From Tranzscheliella williamsii (lineage: Eukaryota; Basidiomycota; Ustilaginomycetes; Ustilaginales; Ustilaginaceae), in assembly GCA_023212725.1 (NCBI GenBank), contig JALBYF010000014.1, forward strand, positions 1 to 64,000: DNA of 64,000 nucleotides, in the 5' to 3' direction. The first letter of the stretch is position 1, and each line of letters starts with the position of its first letter. This document shows, piece by piece, positions 50,990 through 60,906 of this stretch. The notes below the pieces were generated by a model. That model saw nothing but the letters and a program-made list of their open reading frames with translations. It ran no database searches and was not told where the DNA came from. The position numbers were made by a program, and so were the translations under genes.

Positions 50990-53524
50990 ATGGCGACGGT
51001 ACGGCTGCGGCGGGAGCTGCGTGATGTGGATGGGGGCGGTGAGGGACGGGGGGAGGGGTTCTGCGTGGTGGGGACGCCGGTGCCGGCGCTGGACAAGAAG
51101 GATGCCAACGAGCTGCGCCCGCTGTGGCAGCAGGAGGCGCGCGATGCGCACGGCCGCCGCCGCTTTCATGGCGCCTTCACCGGCGGCTTCAGCGCGGGCT
51201 ACTTCAACACCGTCGGCTCCAAGGAGGGCTGGGCGCCAGCCACGTTCCGCTCGTCCAGGTCGGACAGGGCCAGCACCACGGCCAAACCCCCCAGCCGCCC
51301 GCAGGACTTTATGGACGAAGAAGACCTCGAACATTGGAAGAGCTCCCAGCAGATACGCCCCACCCCTGCCTACGCTGCAAACCTCGCCCCCTCCGACCGC
51401 GACCCACTCACCCAGCAACTCCCCGACACATCCCGCTCCGAGACCGACCTCCTCGCAGACACCCTCCTCCAGCAGATAGCGCCCAGCCAACATGCCACAC
51501 TCGGATTTCAGCTCCTGCGCCGCATGGGCTGGAAGGACGGCCAAGGTCTCGGTCCTAGACTCGATGCCTCCAGCCGCAGGCGTATCCTGCGCTTGTTGCG
51601 CGGCCAGCCCGGCTCCGCGCCGGACGCAGATGACGCACCGCCGGACGAGGAGAGGCACCACCTCTTTGCCCCGCCCAAAACCGAGGCGCTGGTGCCTGCC
51701 ACTAGGCTGGATCGGTCAGGCCTGGGCTACATCCGCAGCACAACACTACATCATCTAGCCCACTCGGTGCAGCCAAAATCACGCAAGGACGGCGGCAACC
51801 TACCCGAGATACGGTCCTTGCAACCAGGCGATCTGGATGACGAAGAAGACATTTTCCTCGGCGACGAGCCCGTGTACAAGCCCCTTGGCGGCTGGAAAGA
51901 TGTACGTGCCGCGCCGGTGACAGCGGCCGCATCGGGATCCAGCGGCAAAAGCGGGCACGCCACCTGGCAAGACGGGACACCGATGCCGGCGGGCTTCAGT
52001 CTAGCCGCCCATCCCATCGCCGCCGAACCTACACCTTCCACCGCTGCTGTGCCGCATGGCTGGCTGCCGGATCCCAGCCGAGTATGGAAGCTTGCCGAAC
52101 AGGCTCCTGCGCTTGAAACCGGAAAGCCAGACGCCACCTCCGTTCAGTCCAATTCCGCATCGCTGGGCCAGCTGCTCGGCGAAGCGCGAATGCCTGGTCC
52201 GCCGCCTAATATCGCCGCTTTCCTCTCGGAGAAGGCTCGCGAGAGACTAGCGGCCGCATCAAGTACATCGTTGCCGGATGCCGCACCAGCAGCCACACAG
52301 CAACAGCACGTGCAAGTGCCACGGACGGACGCGGCTACTAGCCGGTCGGCGCTGGCTGGATTCATGCCGTTTGGTACGGAGCCGGCGAAGCAGTCCCGGT
52401 ACCAGAAATACCTCGAGAGCCAGCTAGACTCGACGGCCGAGGACGCCCGCCGATGTACCATCCCCCCGGGATGGACGGCAGAACAGCTGGAAAAGGAGCT
52501 GGACGAGTTTGCGAAGAGCGCAGCCATCTTCCGTCCTATGAGCTCGGCTATCGCGAGTCGGTTCACGAGCGCGAGCGCCAGCTCGGCGGCCCAGGAGCTG
52601 GCCTCCGGTACGCCGGGCCTGTGGCAGCCGCAGGCGAAGCCAAGGCGCGGCGCGGACTCGTCAGCGTCGACAGGCGCCGCTGAGAGCAGTGCGACCGGGA
52701 CCGAGTCGTCATTGGCGCAGCAAGCTGCCGCTGCGGGCAGCTTTGGCCATCTCACCCGCAAGGTCGAGGAATGGTCCCCCGCGCGTCTGCTCTGCAAGCG
52801 CTTCGGCCTTCCAGACCCTCGCTCCGGCAAAGCTCCGGACCGCTCACAGAGCCGTCCGGAATCCGGCCGCAGTGAACCACAAGGCCACGGCCACGGCGAC
52901 GGCGACCCCTTCGGTAATCCCGCCAGTGCGTCCAAGGACAGACACAGCGCCGGGGTCAAGGCCGATCAGCACTGGGAACGGAACAAGGACCAGCTCATGG
53001 CCTTGGCTGCGGGGCCCTCGCCCCTAACTAGCACGTTGCCGAGCGGTGAGAATGCAGTGGCGCGCACTTCGTCGCATGCGGCGCAAGACGATTCCCCGCC
53101 AACGGATGTTGGTCTCGGAGACGACGAACGGCAAGGACAAGATACGCTGAGCTATGTCAAGCCGCCCATCGACGTGTTCAAGGCGATCTTTGCCTCGGAC
53201 GAGGAGGGCGATTCCGACGACGACGCGCCTGCGCCCGTGCAGCCCAAGATGCAGGATCCAGCGGCAGGGTCTGGCGTCCTGTTCCAGGCTCGTACCAAGC
53301 GCAGAGTCGCTCAGGCCGACGCTGCCGATGCGTCGCCAAGCACCAGCACACCGCCACCCGACAAGCGGCGGAAGAAGGACAAGAAGGCAAAGACGAAAGC
53401 AAAAGGCATGCTCACCTTTGACCTCGACGACGAGCTGCCAGGCGACGCAAGCGGCTCAAAACAAGCCGCCCTCAAGGAGGATCCCCCCGCTAAAGGCAGA
53501 ACGCGGGCAGCAGACCTCTTCTGA
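50990..53524 (+). CDS. GPATCH1: G-patch protein, GPATCH1/TOUGH-like splicing factor
   Basis: 844 residues, one exon, ATG at 50990. The N-terminal region (about 25-115) matches the family block: CVVGTPVPALDKKDANELRP, then RRRFHGAFTGGFSAGYFNTV and GSKEGWAPATFRSSR. The G-patch follows (about 166-192, LGFQLLRRMGWKDGQGLGPR), where conserved glycines contact a DEAH helicase. Human GPATCH1 and plant TOUGH are linked to the spliceosome and small-RNA processing, in the nucleus. The middle has a conserved-looking FMPFGTEPAKQSRYQKYLES block and VEEWSPARLLCKRFGLPDP, known in this family, and LSYVKPPIDVFKAIFASDEE near the C-terminus. It ends in a basic KKDKKAKTKAK patch. It converges with the orphan gene at 53.6 kb. 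Confidence 0.92.
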   Translation: MATVRLRRELRDVDGGGEGRGEGFCVVGTPVPALDKKDANELRPLWQQEARDAHGRRRFHGAFTGGFSAGYFNTVGSKEGWAPATFRSSRSDRASTTAKPPSRPQDFMDEEDLEHWKSSQQIRPTPAYAANLAPSDRDPLTQQLPDTSRSETDLLADTLLQQIAPSQHATLGFQLLRRMGWKDGQGLGPRLDASSRRRILRLLRGQPGSAPDADDAPPDEERHHLFAPPKTEALVPATRLDRSGLGYIRSTTLHHLAHSVQPKSRKDGGNLPEIRSLQPGDLDDEEDIFLGDEPVYKPLGGWKDVRAAPVTAAASGSSGKSGHATWQDGTPMPAGFSLAAHPIAAEPTPSTAAVPHGWLPDPSRVWKLAEQAPALETGKPDATSVQSNSASLGQLLGEARMPGPPPNIAAFLSEKARERLAAASSTSLPDAAPAATQQQHVQVPRTDAATSRSALAGFMPFGTEPAKQSRYQKYLESQLDSTAEDARRCTIPPGWTAEQLEKELDEFAKSAAIFRPMSSAIASRFTSASASSAAQELASGTPGLWQPQAKPRRGADSSASTGAAESSATGTESSLAQQAAAAGSFGHLTRKVEEWSPARLLCKRFGLPDPRSGKAPDRSQSRPESGRSEPQGHGHGDGDPFGNPASASKDRHSAGVKADQHWERNKDQLMALAAGPSPLTSTLPSGENAVARTSSHAAQDDSPPTDVGLGDDERQGQDTLSYVKPPIDVFKAIFASDEEGDSDDDAPAPVQPKMQDPAAGSGVLFQARTKRRVAQADAADASPSTSTPPPDKRRKKDKKAKTKAKGMLTFDLDDELPGDASGSKQAALKEDPPAKGRTRAADLF

Positions 53525-53624
53525 ATAGCAGCTGTAGCTGTAGTAATGAGGCAGGCGCAATACAGATGGTCGTCGTCGGCTAACGGTGCTGGGCGCACGG
53601 GTATGCAGGTAGCGGGCAAGCTAA

Positions 53625-54428
53625 TTAGATCCAGCCACATCTTGCTCCAGAAAGAGGCGAAGTGGACCGCGGATATATGTGTTGTCTGGGACACGCTTGC
53701 AATCGACCGCGAGGCAGGACGCCGCCAGACAGCGATACGGATCCGACGGCTGGATCTGGGGGGTGGGCGGCTTGGGTGGGGCCGGGATAGTCGAGAATGC
53801 TCGATTCGCGGCTGGGCTCGAGGATCGAGATGAGGCTGGCATCCGAGGAGCCAAGCGGAGATGAAGGCGGTCTGGGGAAGTGGGCCAGGATCGAGTGCCA
53901 GCCAAGATGGCGCTGGCACCAAGGTCCACAGGGCTGCCCCACCAGGCGGGCCTCATCTGACGGATGGCATAGCGCAGGGCCGGCTGCCAGCCCATCCGCC
54001 CCGCACATGCAACACGCCTGGTGTGGCGGCAGCGCCGGATCTCGAAGCGGGCATGGCGGCAAGGCCTTGTCACGCCATCGCGGCCGCGCCACAGCGTCGG
54101 CAGAGCTTGCTACACCCGTGCCGGACTCCTCGCCAAACGAACGGTCCGTGGTGGCTACAGATGTCCGCGCTATCTTCAAGGGAGACCCACAACGGTCCAC
54201 ACTGGACTCGGCGGTGCGTGGCCGTCGACGGTCGGCAGGGCTCTTAGCCACTTCAGCATCGAGCGACGAGGGTGGCGGCTCTCTGCTCCTGCCGAAAAAG
54301 AGCTTTGCCTTCTGAGAGAGCGAGGCATGCCTTCGATGTTTGGATGGATACACCGGCTTGGAGCCAGCCGACGAGCTGACCGGCCGCGTAGCAGCGTGCA
54401 GGGCGGCAATGTAAGGAGCCGCTTCCAT
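53625..54428 (-). CDS. Uncharacterised protein with a Cys cluster
   Basis: 267 residues in one exon, ATG at 54428 (a TTG extension upstream was rejected). I do not recognise the family. Codons are GC-ending as in the neighbouring genes, and the gene ends 100 bp from the convergent GPATCH1 stop, which supports it being real. The N-terminal part is basic (YPSKHRRHASLSQKAKLFFG), the middle Ser/Arg-rich, and residues about 145-185 hold several cysteines and a histidine in the order CC-M-C, C, C, WCQRH, which might bind a metal. The remainder is Pro/Ser-rich. No signal peptide or membrane span is seen. A lineage-specific gene is likely. Confidence 0.5.
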   Translation of the reverse strand: MEAAPYIAALHAATRPVSSSAGSKPVYPSKHRRHASLSQKAKLFFGRSREPPPSSLDAEVAKSPADRRRPRTAESSVDRCGSPLKIARTSVATTDRSFGEESGTGVASSADAVARPRWRDKALPPCPLRDPALPPHQACCMCGADGLAAGPALCHPSDEARLVGQPCGPWCQRHLGWHSILAHFPRPPSSPLGSSDASLISILEPSRESSILDYPGPTQAAHPPDPAVGSVSLSGGVLPRGRLQACPRQHIYPRSTSPLSGARCGWI

Positions 54429-56519
54429 CTCTCTCTCGGTTTCAGGCAGCGCTATGCTCAAGCTGACCGGGCAACCAGGGCGGCAGAAACGAAACCTTGG
54501 TGGATGGAAGCGTCGGGCGCTGGCTGCCGACAGGCTCGTCTCTTATAAGGTAGATACGCCAAGCATCTGTCCGCGCGGCTACCGTTGCGGCACTGTGGCA
54601 GACAAAATTGGAGCAGCTCAGCCATCCGACACACGCGCGATGAACTCTCCGTCTGACCGCACAAGCCAGCAGAGCGGTTGCCTCATCGGCCTGGCCGCTG
54701 GAATTGCCACCATGGACAGTACCCCTAGCGCATATACGCTCCGGTCCTCTGCCGTTCTGCAGCTTTGGCGCGACGTCGAACACGGTCGGAAGTTAGCCGG
54801 AGCTGTGGGACCCAAGCACTGCCGCTGCCGTCTTACACGGTGGGTGGAAATGAAACGACGCGGAGCGAGCGTGACAGTGACAGTGACGGCGGCCGTGGCC
54901 CTGTTCCTGCAGCCGTCACACCCAAGTCGAGCGTCCACTTGATGAAAAGAAAACGGGGCGCGGCCACACCATGAAAGCGCCCTGTGCCAGTAAAGCGGTT
55001 CGAAATAGCAAAGCGTCACACAAGCCTCATGCTGGCAGGCTTCCCCCCGCTTCATCTACTCGCAGCGCACCTCTGCATACTGGTACAGTACTGCAGATAC
55101 TCGATGCAGATGAGCGGCCATTTTCGTATCTGCTCGGTGTGCTCCGATACAGACAGCCTGTGAGGGTGGCGCCATGGCTTGGTTCCTTTCCCACGCTCGA
55201 TATGGATGGCGATGCCTCCTGCCCAATATCACCCGTCCAGAAGTGGCACTGCGCTGTCCATATGTTAGATCGTCAAGGAGTGCTTGTAACAGTTTTCCCT
55301 GTCACAATGTAACGCAGCAAGTAAAGCGACCGGAAAGCGTCCGACAAGGTGCAAAGGACGTGGTCCTTGTACTGGTCCTTGTACTGCACTTATACAATCA
55401 CATTTACACTACTGTACTGTGAATGGGCGAGAGTGGCGGCAGCGTACTGCAAGCGAGCACGGAAGAAGCAAACGGAGAAGCGGACTTTTAGGTTGCTGAT
55501 TTGAGGCGCCTCCGCTTGGCTTTGCAAGGCCCACATCTAGACTTTGCATTGTGATTGTGACTTTAGTCGGATCTCCACTGCAGCTGCACAAGCTTCTACC
55601 TCGCATCTAATCTAAGTTAGCTAGATCTTTTCCGACATCGACGCCCACGAATGCTTCCGTCTTCTGGCCTTGCATGCACGCCTGACCCTATACATGGCGG
55701 TAACATATTGGCCATCCCAATAGTGTACCACTCGCACCGACTAGTAGTAAGTCATGACAGGAGTAGAACTCCAAGCCGAGCCTGCAACTGGCCGCGCATG
55801 GAGCAGCGCCCTCTGTAGCCATATGCCATGGATGGGCGCTTAGTGCAGCACGACCGTGATACCGCACAGCTGGAAACCGCCACATCACATTATATTGAAC
55901 CTAGTTATAATTCGCTTAGGACCCCTTCCTAGCTATTAAGTGTAAGGCATACATAGAACTTTATTCTTGATTCTATTGGCTATGTCCGGACTGTTGAGTG
56001 CGCGGATGAAGGGTGCGTCCAAAATGGTTCTAGAGCGCCCCTGCTTTGTCTTGGGGCGAACTGAGCTGCACCGTTGCACCCTCCTGTCGTCGCTACAGCT
56101 GTTGCTGGACCAAGGCTGCAAGTGTCTGCATAGGAGCTGATCCCGACACCGGATCAATGCCCTTGGTTTTGCCCCAACCATGCGTAACCGTGGCTACAGT
56201 ATGCATCCTTGAGCTCAGCTTCAGCCGGCGTCTGCAGTGGCGCTCTCCTCAATATATCGCCAGCCACACACACGTTTACTAGTCTCTGCCTTGCCTAGTT
56301 GACACTCAAAAAGCACTATTGCTCCCGCTTGGTGCCTCTTTCTCCTTCTCTCTTCGATCCTGTTGTCTTTCCGCTGGCACCGATCCTGCTCCTGTTATGG
56401 CGCTCGCCAAACTGGGCTTACTCGACTAGGTCGTTTACCAACCGCACCCTCCCTCGCTGCCACCCCATCTCGTCGTCCCGAGGCGAACGGAACGAGTGGC
56501 AGCGCCGCACACCGCCAAC
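54429..56519. other. Gene-poor gap
   Basis: 2.1 kb between divergent genes. An ATG-led frame at 54454-54942 (plus, 162 codons) overlaps another on the minus strand and has no recognisable feature, so it is not called. A short 12-bp direct repeat (GGTCCTTGTACT) occurs twice at about 55362. From 56290 the plus strand is pyrimidine-rich, the probable promoter and leader of the next gene. Confidence 0.4.
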
Positions 56520-59033
56520 ATGTCGACCGATCTACTGAGTGCAGATCTGAAGAGCGCCATTGCGCGCTTGCAGCAACCGTTTGGCCGGTGCGACCACTTA
56601 ATCTTCGTCTACAGCATGGCCAATCGCTCCTCGGTACAGCTTGTGGCTGAGGCAACCGGCGGGCTCGATGCTTTGCGCGCCAGCTTGAACCCGTCAGAGA
56701 CCCAGTACGCGTTGCTACGGGTGCAACAGCGCAACTTGCTCGTCGCCTCATTAGGTAGCAATGTCACCGGTATCAAGAAAGCGCAGACCCTCGTCATGGG
56801 TCGCAAGTTGCAGGCAGCACTTGGGGCTGCTGTGTTTGCCTCTGTTACCATCTTCTCCCGCAGCCAGCTCACCTCGGCCCTCGTCGGATCCAAACTCATG
56901 CTGGACGGATTTGACCATGTCGATTCGCCAGACCTCTCCAGTGATTTCCGCTCGTCCTTCTCCAGCGATCGGCTGCAGCAGCAGCTCAAGGTGTGCTCAC
57001 CGAGCCCTCCGACCATAGAGCAGCCACTCATTCAGTCTACAGCTCGGCCTCTTTCCGATCTCGGCGCAATGAGCAAAGACGTGCAAACTATCGCCGCACC
57101 CACTCAGTCCAATCGTCCTCTCACCACCCCGTCGCGGGGCATGGATCTGAAAGGCTGGCTTCGTAATGGCATGTCTTTTCGCTCCGATGTCGACATAGAA
57201 ACGCAGTGTGAGGGAAATGCGGTCTCCGCTCAACAGAGAAACGAGGGACGTCTTGACTCTCACCGAACCAGACGAACATCCAAGACGAAAGAACCTAGTA
57301 GCGCTCGGTCCTCATCACCTCGAGCAGCTCCATCCGCATTCCCTGGGAGAAGCTCGCAAAGTGACGCTGATCAAAAGGCTAGACCCCTGTCCGACGAAGC
57401 AAATCGCGAAGTAACAATAAAAAGAACGACAAGTCAGCAGCAAGATAGTCTCACTACCGAGCCCAGGTCTTCTGCCGGCAAGTCTCCGAGGCCTGCGCTG
57501 TCGCCACCGCTGGCGCCGCCACCGCCATTTGCTCCACCGCCGGCGCCTTTGTCGCCTCTGCCACTGTCACCCCTCCCAATGTCGCCGCCAGCTTCTATAG
57601 GGCGAGTGTCGAAGACCAGCAGCTATTCGACCAGTGGCCAGGCTTTTGTCCTGGGCCTAAATGGACCCATCTCTCCGGGCCTTGAGTTACTGTCTTCTTC
57701 GGCCGACTCAGCTCCGTACAAAGCCGCGCCACGTCTGTCCGAAAGCCGAGACAGCCTACGAAGCAGCATACAGTCGACACATCTATGGGAGTATGCCGCT
57801 TCAGCGGGCCACGACTCGTTCATGTTTCCATCACGAATGTCCAGTCACGATCTGGAACGCCCCCTTGGTTACTTAGCCTCCCCCGACAATCTTACTATAC
57901 GTTTTGGCGATACCGAGCTGCTTGCTTCTGAGACATCAATAGCCTCAACGGATGGTCATTTTGCCCGTTTCCATTCGCATCTCAGCTCTGATGCGACATC
58001 GACATTTGACAAGGAGCTTCCTTCCATCCCGTCTGGGCTCTTCCGAAAGCAGGCTTCGCATTCGGAAAGTTCCACCTACCACGGTTTTGGCTTGGCTAAG
58101 CCTTCCAAACAAGCAGTCAAGGAAGGTGCCAACCAGGCGGAGATCTTGGACCTCAAGGCGCGACTCGTATTGGCGGAGGAGAGGGCCAAGGCGGCCGAAG
58201 CGGCGGCTAAAGAGGAGGTGGAGAAGGCGCAGGCCGAGGCGAAACGGCTTGCGCTGGAGCTGGCTACATTTGAGAAGAACAGCCGTCATCGACTGGAAGA
58301 AGAAGCCATTCGACGGGTCAAGTGGGCTAGAGAACAGATTGCTCGAGATCAGCTAGACGCTTTCGAGCGCAGCAAGCTGGAGGCCGAAGAGAAGAGGCGG
58401 AGACAAGCGATCGAGAAGCAGAGAAGCGAAGAGCTGCGTCGCGCCGAACAGATCCGATCTGAACGAGAGCGGCGGGCGGAGGAAGCAGAGCGGATCAAGC
58501 AAGAGTATGAAGCCAAGATTCGAACTCTCGCCGGACGCGAAGCCCGACTAAAAGCAGAGCAGGCGGCGCGAGAGGAGCGCGAGAAACAGGCGCTAGAACA
58601 GGAAGCACAAAAGAAAAAGGAGCGCCAAGACACTCTGGATCGTCTGAAGGCTGCGTGTGAGAACACATCCGAGAGCACGCCAATCCTCTCTGGCTGGCTG
58701 CATATGCAATCCGGCGGAGCCATCCACTGGCGCCGGCGCTGGTACGAGATCGACAAGACCAGCCTCCGCCTCTTCAAAACGAAGGAGGACAGGGATGGCC
58801 CCGTCGTCAGCATCGACCTGCAGAACCTTCCACCACAGCTTAGCGACGGCCGAGAAGACTGCACGATGGACAATAGCCTCAAATTGATCATCGGGTCCGT
58901 CTCCGACCCAAATGGCGCAGATAGCACAGTCTATTATGTCTACACCGACACGGAGCAAGAGCGAGAGGAGCTAGAAATGGCGGTCGAAGTTGTCTCCCGG
59001 ACATTCTCACCCTCGAATAACGAGATCGCATAG
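56520..59033 (+). CDS. ADF-H, coiled-coil and PH domain protein
   Basis: 837 residues, one exon, ATG at 56520 (MSTDLLSADLKSAI). Residues 1-140 look like an actin-depolymerising-factor homology domain of the Abp1/drebrin/coactosin kind: DHLIFVYSMANRSSVQLVAE, then PSETQYALLRVQQRN. A disordered region follows, with a Pro-rich stretch (about 322-362) made of PPP and SPLP motifs that could bind SH3 or profilin. A long charged coiled coil (about 537-714) comes next, and a PH domain (about 719-830: PILSGWLHMQSGGAIHWRRR, WYEIDKTSLRLFK, ending in EREELEMAVEV). The combination suggests a bridge between cortical actin and membrane phosphoinositides. This is inference from domains. I know no named protein with this exact order. 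Confidence 0.78.
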   Translation: MSTDLLSADLKSAIARLQQPFGRCDHLIFVYSMANRSSVQLVAEATGGLDALRASLNPSETQYALLRVQQRNLLVASLGSNVTGIKKAQTLVMGRKLQAALGAAVFASVTIFSRSQLTSALVGSKLMLDGFDHVDSPDLSSDFRSSFSSDRLQQQLKVCSPSPPTIEQPLIQSTARPLSDLGAMSKDVQTIAAPTQSNRPLTTPSRGMDLKGWLRNGMSFRSDVDIETQCEGNAVSAQQRNEGRLDSHRTRRTSKTKEPSSARSSSPRAAPSAFPGRSSQSDADQKARPLSDEANREVTIKRTTSQQQDSLTTEPRSSAGKSPRPALSPPLAPPPPFAPPPAPLSPLPLSPLPMSPPASIGRVSKTSSYSTSGQAFVLGLNGPISPGLELLSSSADSAPYKAAPRLSESRDSLRSSIQSTHLWEYAASAGHDSFMFPSRMSSHDLERPLGYLASPDNLTIRFGDTELLASETSIASTDGHFARFHSHLSSDATSTFDKELPSIPSGLFRKQASHSESSTYHGFGLAKPSKQAVKEGANQAEILDLKARLVLAEERAKAAEAAAKEEVEKAQAEAKRLALELATFEKNSRHRLEEEAIRRVKWAREQIARDQLDAFERSKLEAEEKRRRQAIEKQRSEELRRAEQIRSERERRAEEAERIKQEYEAKIRTLAGREARLKAEQAAREEREKQALEQEAQKKKERQDTLDRLKAACENTSESTPILSGWLHMQSGGAIHWRRRWYEIDKTSLRLFKTKEDRDGPVVSIDLQNLPPQLSDGREDCTMDNSLKLIIGSVSDPNGADSTVYYVYTDTEQEREELEMAVEVVSRTFSPSNNEIA

Positions 59034-60906
59034 CGCGCTACCCATGGACACCGTCGCAGTGCGCTGAAGCATACCTACATATCACAATACCCCGATCCTA
59101 CCCAATTTGTCCTTCATTTGCAAGTGTACCCTATCGCATCACGCAGACTAACCCTTCCACCAAGCGTATTGCGTGGGCTTATCCTCCCACTGTGACTCGT
59201 CAACACTCTCATGTGGCTACAGTGGTACAGGGGGTGCGGGGTGGGCGACGGCACGTGATGAAAACGCGTGCCCGTCGCGTCGGGACACGCGACGCATAAA
59301 GTGACATTTCTAACACGCAGCTACGGTAAGGCAGTATAGCGCTGGGTGATGGCAATGCAGAGCGGTTGGACTTTCGCAGGGTGAATTGGCGAGGGCAAAG
59401 GTGGGGATAGCTGTGGAGATGCGGCTCGGTCAGCAGTACGCGCTCCTTGCATGCGGCCGCGACGGCACTCACCTGCGGACAGTGAAGACGCTTCTCCCGC
59501 CTTGCTCGCCGCTCCGAAGCAGAACCAGAATTGTACCGAGGGCACTGGCCGACGCAGGGCAGCGCAACGAGCGCACATTCCGGACTGCATCGAAGGTGGG
59601 CAGCGGCCAATTGGCCACGCCTGCGCCATATACTCACAGGCGCAAAAGCAGCTGGACGGCCGACCGCAACGGCGGAACCGCAGATGGGCACTCCGAGCGC
59701 GCCTTCCTCTTCCCCCCGCAGACTCGCAGATTTTCAATGTGCGCGGCATGAGCAAATGCTAGACCGACTCAAAGTGGATTGTGATTGCGCAAACCGAGCA
59801 AGTGCTCCGAAATGCGGATGCAGTTGCAGACGCGCCTCTCCTCACGCTCACCTAACAGACAGACACAGCCAAGCCGCGCTGCTTTATAATTAGACCCCTG
59901 AGCATTCACTTCGCCTTGCCCCCAGCGCATACACCAGCGGCACGTCACAGTCCGGTTGTGCAAAGACAGGCGGGCAGAGCCACAGCGACAGAGTGGCATT
60001 GTGGAGCCATTGTATGCGAGATGGGCTGTCGAGAATGTAAAAGATAACGAGCTAGGTAGAAGATCGCAAACGTCGATCGGCGGCACTCAAGATGAATAGC
60101 GCGGCGCAGGAGAGGGGCAGATGGGTGAGAGTGGCCGAGCGTATGGGCTGCGCCGCGTAAGGGTTATTGGACACGTAGGACTTGCCTGTTCTGATGCACC
60201 TTTCCTACCTATGATCTAAGCCAATAGGCCTTTTCCCCTTTCAACAGAGAGTGTCGCGCCTGGCTGCCATTTCCCCCTGCGACTTGGAATGCCTCGGAAT
60301 TGATTTGGCTGAGCTGCCTCTGCCCATCTGCCTGCTCGACAGCACCGTCTGCTGATCATCCTCACCTTCACCGACACTGGTAGCATCGCCATCATTAAAC
60401 CTCCGCCACGACAGCTAGCCACCACAGCCGTCGTCACCATCCACACTGCCTCTCTCTTCTGCTGCGAAAAGGCATCGATCGATCGACACATTTCATTCGG
60501 CGGTGCTTTTCGCCTGCAAAGGAGCGTCTGCATTCCAAATTCGTATTTCTGCGGTCACGACGCCTGATTCCAGTCGCGCTAAATTTCAAGTCTCGCATCC
60601 AACGCGTCTTCGATTGTATCCTCGCTGCTGCCAAATCACGTTCTCGACTCTCTACATCCATCGACCTCACTTGCCTCTCTCTACCGTTACTACAGCAATC
60701 AGCAACCGAAGCAGCAGCAGCAACAGCGACGTGGCTGCCTGTTCAACAGCATACATCCAGCCCCTAGGGCTCTGCTACGCAAATCGAAAGCTTTTCCTGT
60801 CGCCCCCAGCTGCGCGCCCCGTTCTGGCAGCCGTAGTGAAGCGGGTCCACGCAGCGCAGAAATCGGCATCGATCTGCAACGTCAGTTGGTTCGCGTTCCA
60901 GCGTAT
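59034..60906. other. Intergenic region containing the tentative spliced gene
   Basis: 1.9 kb between two plus-strand genes. Apart from the tentative minus-strand gene, I see its probable TATA at 59881 and, from about 60200, a pyrimidine-rich plus-strand leader for the gene starting at 60907. That reading frame is open from 60568 but without ATG until 60907. Confidence 0.4.
59209..59749 (-). CDS. Tentative small three-exon gene
   Basis: A hypothesis from splice signals, not from homology. The minus strand has two strong introns in series: 59585-59637 (GTGAGT ... GATGCAG, 53 bp) and 59411-59472 (GTGAGT, a CTGAC branch site, CCACAG, 62 bp). A TATAAAGC sits at 59881-59888, and the first ATG after it is at 59749. 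Joining 59638..59749, 59473..59584 and 59209..59410 gives an open frame of 141 codons rich in Arg, Ser and Cys. No family is recognised. A further intron upstream (59762-59854) is possible. It could equally be a spliced non-coding RNA, or the second frame through the same exons could be the used one. Confidence 0.3.

Noticed and set aside
54454..54942. 162-codon plus frame upstream of the orphan gene
   Set aside because: Overlaps frames on the other strand, no features and no homology I recognise.
59408..59855. Intron-hosted snoRNAs in the tentative spliced transcript
   Set aside because: No C box (TGATGA) with a paired D box in the candidate introns.
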